Shown here: in pieces, positions 1 through 15,011 of the stretch | How the letters are laid out: each line of letters opens with the position of its first letter | How positions within the stretch are numbered: the first letter of the stretch is position 1 | Source: Pleodorina starrii | Taxonomy: Eukaryota; Chlorophyta; Chlorophyceae; Chlamydomonadales; Volvocaceae | DNA: 64,000 nucleotides | Direction: 5' to 3' | NCBI GenBank assembly: GCA_030267565.1 | Contig: BRXU01000027.1 | Location: forward strand, 543,001-607,000 | Program-made: the position numbers and the translations under genes | The notes under the pieces: model-generated | What the model saw: the letters and a program-made list of their open reading frames with translations, nothing else | Databases searched by the model: none | Told to the model about the DNA's origin: nothing

Positions 1-1034
1 CAGGGCACCGCGAATTCGGCGGTTTCCAGAGAGGGTCTGCGGTGCTTGCTTGCTGCTACTCCTGCCCCGCCGCTACCCCTGAGGCCCCAATAACTCGTCC
101 ATTTTGCAAGCACGGGCTCCGCGCAAAAGTGCAAAGATACAGACACAGCCGGACAAGCTGATGCCGTGTCTTGCGGAAAACGGCAAGAAAACGCTGCGAG
201 GAGGCAGCCAACGAGCTCCCCCTGCCTGAAGCCTGAAGCGGCGGCGGGGCGCCCAATGCACCCAATGTCCGTTTCTGGAGGTCTGTGGAGACCCGCAGAC
301 CTGACCTGCAGCTCCGGAGCTGCTCATGCAGGACTGCTTGGCATGAGCAGCTTCACACAGCCGAACACACGTGTGCAGCGCAGCAAACCGGGGCCAACAT
401 CACTTCCCGTTCCATTTGACGGTGCGGCCCCCCCTGCTATCCCACGCTATCCGTCCAGCAGATTCAGCTCAAGGACGTCAGCCAGCAGACGCCCCTCCCG
501 TGCACAGACCGCCCGCAAACCCAGCCGGACGTTATGCAGGGCATGCACAATGCACTCTTTACGAAGACACGACCCAGGAAACCGGCAGAGATTCAGGGGC
601 GCGGTGGGAGAGAGCGGCGAGCAGGGGCGTCCAGCCCGCCCCCCTGCCCCCCCCTGCCCCCATCCAAATGCGCGCTACGATCACGAGCTCCCCTCCTCTC
701 TCTCTCTCTAAGCGCAGTTCAGTGCAGTGGTCAGTGGGACTCGTCTCATGTACACCCCAGCTACCAGTGTGCTGGTAGTGTGTACCCGGGCACTGCAACC
801 CGCCACCCGCGATTCGTACGTCGCACCCTCCGTCGCTCAGTCCAGTTCAATGGCCAGGATAAGGAGACCTGCTCTCCCGAGTACGGTGCCTGCCCCTACG
901 ATCGACGGCCAAGTCGTATCAGCAATGTTACATCGAGCCTATAAGTTACCCGCAAGTGACAAAACACGCATATGTCCCTCCGGCCGGCGACGGCGCGGCG
1001 GGGCCAGCTTGCCCTCTCCCTGATTCCGATGATC
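1..1034. other. Region without a supported gene
   Basis: Several overlapping frames are open on both strands, but none has a recognisable domain, and they look like chance open frames in GC-rich DNA. The right part should be the 3' UTR of the minus-strand gene that ends at 1035. A TGTAA pentamer on the minus strand (plus-strand 928-932) lies about 105 bp past that stop and is a plausible polyadenylation signal. The left 900 bp may belong to a neighbour outside the window. Confidence 0.5.
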
Positions 1035-6080
<5,046 letters not shown>

Positions 6081-6380
6081 GCCTACAGCATTCTGAACAT
6101 TCCTATCCACGGAAAATGACGATCATGAGGGCAACGTACCAGATGAAAAGGAGTTGTGATGCCAGTATGAAAGATGTTAGACGTACGGTATTAGTTCGTT
6201 GTACGTAATGGAGTATTCGCAGTGTGCGCAGGCACTCGCCCACAATATTTAGTCCAGTAGTGCATCGCCACCTATTGCGGTTATAGCCGTAGGTTGCGGA
6301 TTGAAGTGGGGGTTGTCGAAACGTGAGCTGCTTCCGACACACGGCCCGGGGGGCCGGCCCCCAGAGCGCGGCGCCACATA
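6081..6380. promoter_or_regulatory. Divergent promoter region, NUMOD3 gene / COX10
   Basis: The start codons of the minus-strand NUMOD3 gene (6080) and of COX10 (6381) face away from each other with 300 bp between them. Both 5' UTRs and promoters must share this interval, which is richer in A+T than the coding sequence on either side. No specific element was identified. Confidence 0.6.
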
Positions 6381-8326
6381 ATGGCCTCCTCCGGTCAACG
6401 ACATGTTAAGCGCCTTATTGCACAGCTGAAATGGCAGCTGGCAAGGGGCGGCGCGGAGAACGTTGTCGGGGCAGCATCAACAGAAGCGCTTGGAGCTGGT
6501 CGGCCCTGTGGCCTCCTGGGCAGGCGACTCTTGACAACAGGGTCACCATCTCTCCTCTCTTCGACAGCCCGCGTCGGCGTGGACGGCGCGCAGGCCGGGT
6601 TTAGCTTTCGCCGGCTGATTCACGACTACAAGCAACTCAGCAAGTTCAAGCTCAGCTCCCTAGTGGTCCTAACAGCTAGTGCTGGCTTCGTCGCAGCGAG
6701 CGGCGACACGATTGACTACGAGAAGCTGGCGTGGACCTGTCTCGGCACGCTCGGTGCTGCGGCATGCGCCAACACGCTCAACCAGGTGGGAGTGGCGTAG
6801 GCGACGTGGCGACCGTGCGACCGTGACGTTGCGGGCTGGAACCTGGAAGAAGCAACCAATGTGGAGCCCTGTGGCAGCCACAACATCGTTGATGGTACAG
6901 CGGGACAGCACGGGACGGCACGGCGGCACAGGGCTTTTACATGACCCCCCCCCCCTGTGCCTCGGGGCCTCGATGGCGTGCGTACGTGAACCGCTGACTA
7001 TCGCGTGTGGCAATCCCCCCATTACAGTCCACAGCGTGCTCTCCTGAGACTCGGGCTCTCGGCGCTACCTTGACTGACCGCCGGGTCCCACTTGTGGCGC
7101 GCGCAGGTTTACGAGGTCGCCAACGACCGGCTCATGTCTCGGACGCGCAACCGGCCGCTTCCCGCCGGGCGCATGGGGCGGCTGCACGCGGCGGCCTTCG
7201 CGCTGGCTTGCGGGACAGCCGGGATCTGGGTTCTCTACGATAAGGTGAGCCGCGGCTGGCGGATGGGGTCAGCGGGTGGGAAGGCGCGCATGGCCGGGTC
7301 GAACGGGTGCATGCAGGGGGACACTGGGCCCCCCCACACACACCACGTGCCCCCCTTTCCCCCTCGAGCATCCGCCGCTGCGCCCGGGTCTCCCGCTCCC
7401 AGTCCACTGCCCTCCTCTGCCCTGCTCGCCTCTGCTCCCCCACACCCGCTCTCTCTCACCCGCACCCGCACCCGCAGACGAACGCCCTCACGGCCGCGCT
7501 GGGCGCCGCCAACATCGTCCTCTACGCCGCCATCTACACACCGCTGAAGCAGCTGACGGTCGCCAACACCTGGGTGGGCGCAGTCGTGGGCGCCATCCCG
7601 CCGCTCATGGGCTGGGCCAGCGCCTCCGGGCAGCTGGACGCCGGCAGCGCGGTGCTGGCGGCGGCGCTGTTCTTCTGGCAGATGCCCCACTTCCTGGCGC
7701 TTGCCTGGATGTGCAAGGCCGACTACACCGCCGGCGGCTTCCGCATGCTGTCCATGCTGGACTCCACGGGCAGGCGAACCGCGCTGGCGGCGCTGCGCCA
7801 CAGCCTCTACATCGCGCCCATCGGCCTGCTGGCGGTGCTGGCGGGCTTCGCCAGCGAGCCGTTTGCGTGGGAGGCGGGCGCGCTGGCGCTGTACCTGGTG
7901 TACGGCTCCGTGCAGTTTGCACGGCAGCCGTCGCAGGCCAGCGCGCGCAAGCTGTTCAAGTCCAGCCTGCTGTACTTGCCGCTGCTGCTGGCGGGTCTGG
8001 CGGCTCACCGGCTGCCCAACACGCACGAGGTGGACTGGGCGACGTTGGGCTCGCGGAGCCTGGACTGCGTGCCGGGGGGGCTGCGGGCGGGGCTGGGGCG
8101 CGCGTGCGGTGCGGTGGAGGACGCGGCGATGCAGCTGAGCGACACGTTGGTCGCCAACCGCATCAAGTGTCCGTCCAAGGCGTACGGCGACTCGGAGGAG
8201 CTGCACGCGCCGCCGCAGCAGCAGCGCCAGGAGCAGCAGCAGCAGCAGCAGGCGGTGGTGCAGCAGCAGGCGATGGTGCAGCAGCGGCCTGCGGCGGAGG
8301 CGCTTGCGCGGGAGGGGCGGGCGTGA
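6381..8326 (+). CDS. COX10: Protoheme IX farnesyltransferase, mitochondrial (COX10)
   Basis: Exons 6381-6785, 7107-7244 and 7478-8326 join in phase to 463 residues. COX10 attaches a farnesyl group to heme b to make heme O, the first step toward heme A of cytochrome c oxidase, in the mitochondrial inner membrane. The first prenyl-binding segment of the UbiA family spans the exon 1/2 junction: ANTLNQVYEVANDRLMSRT, residues 130-148. Hydrophobic helices follow through exon 3 (for example NIVLYAAIYTPL and ALFFWQMPHFLALAW). The first 80 residues are basic and Ser/Ala-rich, as expected of a mitochondrial presequence. The C-terminal 60 or so residues are a Gln-rich tail that the core family lacks. 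It starts about 300 bp from the divergent NUMOD3 gene. Confidence 0.93.
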
Positions 8327-9861
8327 GGAGGCGCGGAGCGCGCTTTTCCCCCCGTGATGCAAGGCTGTGGGGGTGGTGGGCCGCCCGCCAGGTGCCGTGT
8401 GGGGGAAGGGCAGGGCTGTGGTTGGTGTGGCGGAGGCAAATGTGGATGCGGGGCGGCTTTTGTGATGGGCTTAACTCAATTTTTAGCGCTCAAGGGGCAT
8501 TAAAAAGCGACACGAACGGCCGCCGTGTGAAGCGGTGCTGAGCAGCCCGGCCGCGACGGGCCGCACCGCGGGGCGTCATGCGCCCATGCGTCGGCGCGCG
8601 CATGCCGTCGCGGGTCGTGGGATGTGGGTCGCGGCAATATACTTACTGCATAACAGCGGGGCGCATCCCTGTTTTGGGAGACCGAAGCTTGACGCTGTTG
8701 GGTTTTGGGGGCCTTGGCTTGGCTTACCAGTGCTGCTTGTACTTTACTTGAACGTCCGTTCGGAGCATGTAGAGCTCATGGGGCCCGATTGGGATATGCG
8801 TTGACGAAGGGACGCCTCCACAAAGTTCTCCGCGTGTATTGAACTCTTTTCGCGTGATAGAGGTGTCCTGTGAGTCCTCTCTGGGTGACGTGGCTTTCTG
8901 GGCGCCCGTCAGGGCCGTGGCCATGAGGGGTCAAGGAAAGTGCCTCCTGTACGTACGGTGTGCGGAGCGCACGGCGGCAATAGTTTGGCAATTTCCGCGT
9001 GTCTTCGTTCTGGTGCGTTTGCCGCCCTCCCGGGTCACTTTCGGGGGCGTTGCCCAGCTGTGTTGAAGGACTTGCACCAAACTTGTCCAGGCGTCTTCGC
9101 TCAAGGCTGAGTTCTCATTACCCGTACCAGAGTCGTATAGGGGCCAGCCCCAGCCAGTCCTTACACGTGCTTGTAGATGAGGTGACGGGACAGGAGTTGT
9201 GAGCTCCGCGCTCAAGGAAAGGAATGCGCCATCATGTCACCAGCCGCATTGAACGTTTGTTACACCCTTTTGCTCCTCGGTGAGAAAAATGGCGCGGAGA
9301 ACATAACTTACAGAACGAGCTTTAGGATGCACAGAACGAGCTTTAGGATGCGACTGTTACAAGGGGAAACAGCTTTCACACCGGTCGCTAGCCGTACCGG
9401 CTAGACGGAGTATTCGTCCTTACCCAGGGGGGGCCCCCCGGGGGGTGCCACGGACCAGGAGAGTCCGCAAGCGACATGCAGGTGCTGCCAACCCAGCATC
9501 TGAGAAGGGATGTACCCGCTGTTCACCTGAAACGTCACGAGGGTGCCGCCGGTCGCGAGGCTTTAGAACTGACCATCGCCTGTCGTACGAAGGATTTTCC
9601 CGCTTCCCTCGCAAATCGCTGCACCCATGTTCCAATATAATAATAACTCTAGTACTGCATCTGTATAAACACGCATGCCAAGGAACGGTCCAATTATTGC
9701 CTCATTATTCGCAGAGCCTGAAGTCTAGTGAGCCCAGAGAGCGAGGTGATTTTGACCCGAGCCACGAGAGCGTTAGGAAACGTCCATCGATTTGTTAAGT
9801 TCTAGGCTGAAGCAAGTAAGCTCAGGCTACGTGCCCCGGTCCGCGAGGACCTGAACCCGCA
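8327..9861. other. Intergenic: COX10 3' flank and YTH-gene promoter
   Basis: No convincing coding frame. The left part should be the COX10 3' UTR; I found no clear TGTAA there. The right part, from about 9580, is richer in A+T and should contain the promoter and 5' UTR of the gene starting at 9862. A short tandem repeat lies at 9310-9351. Confidence 0.5.
9310..9351. repeat. 21-bp tandem duplication
   Basis: Two perfect adjacent copies of a 21-bp unit beginning ACAGAACGAGCTTTAGGATG lie in the intergenic DNA between COX10 and the YTH gene. Confidence 0.95.
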
Positions 9862-12800
9862 ATGGATGAGGAGGCGCTCCTGTATGAGGACGACTACGAG
9901 CCGGAGCTTGACCCGGAGCCAGTGGACGATGGCCAGCAGGAGGCCACTCCTGCTGCAGGTGGTGAGTCTGAAGAGCCTTTCACGATCCCTGTCGTTCTGC
10001 TACGCTCAGCTGAGCCTGGCTTTCCTTGACGGAGCAGAAGCAGCTGAGGAGCCTTCCTCTAGAGAACCTGTGGCCAAAGGCAGCAAAGGCGAAGGACCGG
10101 TCGCGACGGCATCTCGGGGGGAGGAAACGGCGGGACCCTCGGGGCGAGGCGCTGTGAATGGACCCAGTAAGACCAGACGTGTAAGTTGGATTTGCTTGCG
10201 CTGGGGACTGCTTAGAAACGACGTGTAATTCCTGAACTTCCCGTTGACCGGTGTGCTGCCCTCGGCCGACTATGCAGGGACGGGGGCCGAACCAGGAGGG
10301 GCGCGGCTCTAACCAGGGCATTCGTTATTTCATTATACGCTCCAGCACCTTGCAGAACATCTTTATTTCCGTCCGGGTCGGGGCATGGGCCACCACACGA
10401 CAGAATGACGACAAGCTGGACGAGGCGTTCCGGAAAAGCCGGGAAGTGCGTCTCCTGTACTCCGTGAACGGCAGCAACGCGTTCCAGGGCTATGCCGTAA
10501 TGCGAACCCCAGTCGGCAAGTTCGGGCGCCCGGTCGTCTGGGAGAACGGCAAGCAGTTCGGCAACCCGTTCGGGGTCGAGTGGCGTGTCCTGGTCGAGCT
10601 TCCCCACAGTGAGATAGATCACATCCGCAATCCCTACAACGACAACAAGCCGGTCCGTCTCGCGCGCGACGGCACGGAGCTGCCGCAGGAGCAGGGTGAC
10701 GTCCTGGTCCGCCTGATGCAGGACCGCGCGGCAGCTACAGGTGTAAAGCCGCCGCGGCAGCAGCTCGCGCTGATGGATGCCGGCGGTCGGTCTGCGCCTG
10801 GACAGAGCCTGCCCGGCCGCGGTGGTGGCATGCCCATGGCGGGGCCAGGCCGGCTTGGACCTGGCGGTCACGGCGCTGGCATGGGCCCCGGCATGCGGCC
10901 GGTGGGCGGCCCGGGGATGGGCCCGGCGGCGATGATGGCGATGGGCGGTCTTGTGCCTGGCCTCATGGGCCCCATGGCCGGCATGGGCGGCAGTATGGCT
11001 GGAGGCATGGGCCCAGGCCCTAACCTGGAGCAAATTGCAGCGGCGATGGCGATGGGCAACGTCACGCCAGCGGCGCTCAACAGCATGCTGCAGCAGGCGG
11101 GCATGGGCATGCAGCCCGGCGTGGGGGCCCTTCAGCAACCCGACCTGCAGGCGTTGGCTGCCGCCATGGTCGCCCAGATGGCCAGCTTACTGCCCGACCA
11201 GCAGGCCATGGCGATGTCGGTTATCACGGCCAGTAACCCCCTGTTGGCGGAGGCCATGGCGGCCGTCATTAACAGCCGCGGCGCTGGCGGTGTAGGGCCC
11301 GCGAGGTTAAACGCCGCTGCGGCGGTACCGCGCGGAGGGCCGGTTGGCATGGGGATGGGGAACGCGGCTCTAAGCGGGGGTGTGATGCCCGGCCCCGGCG
11401 GCGGAATGCCCGGACAGGGTGGCCTTGGGCCGCACGGTGGTGCCCACCGCGTGGGTGGGGCTTTGATTCGCGGTGTGCGCGACGAGTCGGGCCACGTTGG
11501 CGCCGGGCCGGGTGAGCCGCGCATGTTCGCGAGCCAGCAGCAGCACATGCAGCAGGTGCAGCAGCAGCAGGCGCAGCAGCAGTTCATGAACTTCAACCGT
11601 GACGAGGTCGTGCTGGAGGGCAGCGACGGGCGCCTACGCAGCGGGCGCTCGCGGTCGCGGAGCCGCAGCCGCAGCCCCGTGCACGTCCGGCGAAGCGGCG
11701 GTCCGGTGGACTTCAACAGCATGACCTATGAGCAGTACTTGCAGCAGTATGGCCGCGTGCAGGACGAGGTTTCGCGGCGAGTGGGCAGCGGTAGCGGGCA
11801 GCACCGCGGCCGGTCAGCTGAGCACTCGCCAGGGCACGCGCGGGAACCAACCCCGGCGTCGCAGGGCGGAATGGGCTATGGCCGCGTGGGCAGCGGCGGT
11901 GGCGATGGCGCCATGGCTGGTGGCGGCGGAGCTGGTTCGGGTATGGCCGCGAAGCCAGGCGGCCAGCCGTATACGGAGGAAGAGTAAGTTGTGGTTGGCG
12001 TAACGGCCAGGACTTCGGCTGTTGCCGCGGGCGGTTTCCTCGATTGTGCAGGGTCGGTGATGGTCGGAGAACCCAGAAGACGCATACATATTTAGGCAGT
12101 CCTGGGAGCCGCTACCCGACTCAGACAACCCGAATGGGACACAATTTTGATTTATTGAGCAGCGGATCGGGTTAAGCATTTAAGAACTCGGTACATATTG
12201 AACTGCCGGCTTGGGATCTATGGCAGACAGGTGGAGGCACGCATGACATTCATTGATTTCATGACTTTCATACTTCTTTCATGATTTTGTGGATTACCCG
12301 GCAATGTTGTCGAGGGGCTTGGTCATCGTTGCCGGGATTTTGCAGGGGTGGTTGTTTCCTGTTGGACCTGTGGGGCGGGGGCGCCCGCACATTCAGTTCG
12401 TGTTTTGCGTGGAAGGCGCAGCTGGCCTTCAAGGGACTCGGAAGGGTTTTCAGTGCCAAACGCTTAGGACTATGCTGCACAGGACTATCTGTGCATACAA
12501 AAAGCCTAGCTGAAGTGGCCATTGCTGGCTACGCACATTACACAGCGCTGCGATCCATACCGCGTTGCGTCCTGCACCTGACTGCCGCGCCGGACAGGTT
12601 TGCGTCCCTCTCGAGCATACGGAAGCAGTTTCCTTGTTTTCGGCACATGGTGGTTCTTCGTATGCGGGTGCTCGTGCAAGCTTTCTAAGTGGATGCGGGA
12701 GTTTTTAGCGGTGGAGAAACATTGCAGACACGTTCATATATTTGCGAAGCTTGTTTGAGTCTGGGATCCACGGTTGGGACTCCTGGAAGCCCAATTGTGC

Positions 12801-13169
12801 GGGATTGGCACGTGCGGCGGTTGAACGGCGTCGGTACTCAGGTATAGTGAATTCCGCATATCGTCGAGCGTCTGTGACGACTGGGCGTCAGGTAAGTACC
12901 ATGGGGCAGAACTATTGGTGGATTCATCTCTCGTCGCCAGGTGAGGCATGGGCGAAGCGTTCATCCAGGCTCCAGATACGAAGATCGAAAGTGCATCCCA
13001 TGTCGCGATAGCGTACATTCTGGCTCAACCTAGCGCCCTTCGCCCCGCCCACAGGTACATCCGCGTCACCCTGATGATGTACGCGTCGCGAGGACAGCCG
13101 GCGCCCTCCGAGGCCTACATCAGGCAGCACTACCGGCAGATGCTGGCGCAGCTGCAGCAGCAGCGGTGA
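9862..13169 (+). CDS. YTH-domain m6A-reader protein
   Basis: Exons 9862-9961, 10038-10180, 10278-11983 and 13055-13169 join in phase to 687 residues. The YTH domain covers about residues 96-235: it opens with IRYFIIRSSTLQNI, has Trp118 in GAWATT and Trp169 in RPVVW, and ends near NPYNDNKPVRLARDG. The two Trp match the aromatic cage that binds N6-methyladenosine in this family. The layout, YTH then a Gly/Met-rich region, an RS stretch (GRSRSRSRSRSP) and a short helical tail, resembles nuclear YTHDC1-type readers. No CCCH zinc fingers are present, so it is not the plant CPSF30-YTH fusion. The last exon was placed by phase: the in-frame TAA at 11985-11987 lies within a GTAAGT donor, and splicing to 13055 restores an open C-terminus. 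If unspliced, the protein ends at 11987. Confidence 0.88.
11984..13054 (+). other. Last intron of the YTH gene
   Basis: A 1.07-kb intron from GTAAGT at 11984 to ACAG at 13054, much longer than the other introns of this gene (76 and 97 bp). It is relatively A+T-rich and has no recognisable coding content. Retention would give a protein 38 residues shorter. Confidence 0.65.
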
Positions 13170-13257
13170 CGACTTCAACGGCAACGAACGCGACGCATCC
13201 TGGCACGAGCTGCCATCAGGCAGCCAATGAGCGATTGCTACGCCAGTGCATGTTACA

Positions 13258-13262
13258 TGTAA
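13258..13262 (+). terminator. TGTAA polyadenylation signal of the YTH gene
   Basis: TGTAA lies 89 bp after the YTH stop codon. It matches the volvocine polyadenylation consensus and supports placing the last exon at 13055-13169. Confidence 0.7.
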
Positions 13263-13354
13263 CTACGAAGTCCTCCTATCCTTTCCGTTTCATCTGCACA
13301 GCTGAAATTGCACACAGCTGAAATTGCACACTCTAAAAGAGGGATTGAACACAG

Positions 13355-13359
13355 TTACA
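13355..13359 (-). terminator. TGTAA polyadenylation signal of the gamma-CA gene
   Basis: Minus-strand TGTAA (plus TTACA) about 270 bp past the gamma-CA stop. It leaves under 100 bp between the 3' ends of the two convergent genes. Confidence 0.6.
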
Positions 13360-13627
13360 CCGCAGATCCACGACATGAACTCCCCACACAAATAAGCCTG
13401 AGAGACGCAGCCAGCGAGTAGACCGCCAAAAACTAGTCACTGCTGCCACCGGCACGTTGCATTTACGCAGGTGCCACCATCGCCGACGCCGTATGCAAGT
13501 CGGCGTTTCGACATGACTAACCATCAGCTTGAGCCCGCGGCAACGAACATTCCCACCCAAGGCAAGAGGAAACTGATGCCGTGCCGGCACATGCACAAAA
13601 AAGACGCTACCACTCAAGCTCCTTCAT

Positions 13628-14557
13628 TTACGAGTAGTACTCCCTCTGCTTCATCTTAAGCACCTTCATGATACCCTTGTGCTCCCCGGCCATCTCGGTG
13701 TACCGGCCAGGGAGAGACTTGAGGTATTCCACCTCCCCTTCCCGGACATCCCGCAGCTTCTTGGCTGGGTTTCCGGCCCACACCTCGCCGGACGGCACAA
13801 CAGCGCCCTCCTCCACATACGCTCCGGCAGCAATCACCGCGCCCGACTGCACCTGCAGAGCGGAAGGCGTAGCGTGTGCACCTTAGGACCGGGCGGGAGA
13901 CTTGCCCGGCAGGTCCTAGGGTTTCGGGGAGCGGGGAGGGTCCTTACCTCCACGCCCTCCGAGATAACAGCGTTAATGCCGACCAGCACGTTGTCCCCAA
14001 TGGTGCAGCCCTTCAGCACCGCTCCGTGGCCGACTGACACGTTGTCCCCGATGACCACGGGCGGGCTGAACTCACTGGCGGCACCCACGTACGCCGCATC
14101 CTGGATGTTGGTGTTGGCACCCACCGTCACCGGCTGGAAGTCTCCTGCTCCGCAAGCACACATCATACTTGACATACAGCACAAGTTCAAGCTTAAAGCA
14201 ATGATTTACAACAGCTTACCGCGCACGATGGCACCATACCAGACCGAGCTATTCTCGCCCAGGGAAACCTTGCCGGAAAGCATGCCCGAAGGCGCGACCC
14301 ATGCGCTCTTTGCAAGGCTCGGGACGTCATACCGCATGGGCAGCACAGAGGCATGCCGGTTCACTGCAAGTGGAACGATGGAACCAGCTCACGGAGTTCG
14401 CCCACCGTCTGCCGTGCAGCCAGCATAACTCACATTTCTCCTCGAATGAGTAAATGCCTTGGAGACGGCAGCCGACGCGCTCCAGAGCCTGGCCGCTCTC
14501 CCGCATAGCGAAGCCCACGCGGTGGAGCAGAGTTTTGACACCGTTGATCGGATTCAT
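13628..14557 (-). CDS. Gamma-carbonic anhydrase-like subunit of mitochondrial complex I
   Basis: Exons 14557-14434, 14363-14220, 14144-13948 and 13852-13628 join in phase to 229 residues. Left-handed beta-helix hexapeptide repeats fill the middle (GKVSLGENSSVWYGAIVRGD, VVIGDNVSVGHGAVLKGC), and the C-terminus has the conserved PSGEVWAGNPAKKLR turn and a helical tail. In plants and algae these proteins form a trimer on the matrix side of the complex I membrane arm. Of the three zinc-ligand histidines of the active family only His129 remains; the first position is Gly110 and the third is Lys134. The RGD start of the active-site region (89-91) is kept. It is therefore probably a structural, catalytically inactive subunit, similar to CAG3 or plant gamma-CA-like proteins; which paralogue it is cannot be settled from sequence alone. 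N-terminus MNPINGVKTLLHRVGFAMRE could be a presequence. Confidence 0.9.
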
Positions 14558-15011
14558 GATTCCTATTGCTGCTTACAATAGGAACAGAGGAGTACTCAAT
14601 TTACGTGGGGGCAAGCGTTCTCGGAAAGGCAGGGCCCCCGGCTGAAGAGGTTGAGAGCCCGAACTACGATGTCCTATAAGTAGTACTTTGCTCGGGACAC
14701 ATACCCATCCAACGCGGAGCAGTGCAGCAGTCAGTATTGTAAATTTAGCGCCGTGTACCCGTGCTGACGACGTACGTCTCATTTCGTTCCTCGCCAGTCG
14801 CCATCCCTGTTTCAACCAATTTGCCTATGACACACGAAGGGGTATCATCATTTAAAAATATTTGCTTGTGTGTCGAGGGGTACTCTGCAGGGTTCACGGT
14901 ATCCAGAACCAGCTCGGTCGGGGCTTTTGATGCGTTTGGCCCTTGCCGCCAGTAATTACAGAGCGTTACGATGAAACCATAAAACCAGCTGCCTAAAAAC
15001 ATCTGACGGGC
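14558..15011. promoter_or_regulatory. Divergent promoter region, gamma-CA / CUL4
   Basis: The 454 bp between the start codons at 14557 (minus) and 15012 (plus) must hold both promoters and both 5' UTRs. It is A+T-richer than its surroundings. No defined element was recognised. Confidence 0.5.

Noticed and set aside
11985..11987. TAA as the true end of the YTH protein
   Set aside because: The TAA is part of a perfect GTAAGT donor, and splicing to 13055 restores phase, a helical C-terminus and a stop 89 bp before a TGTAA signal.
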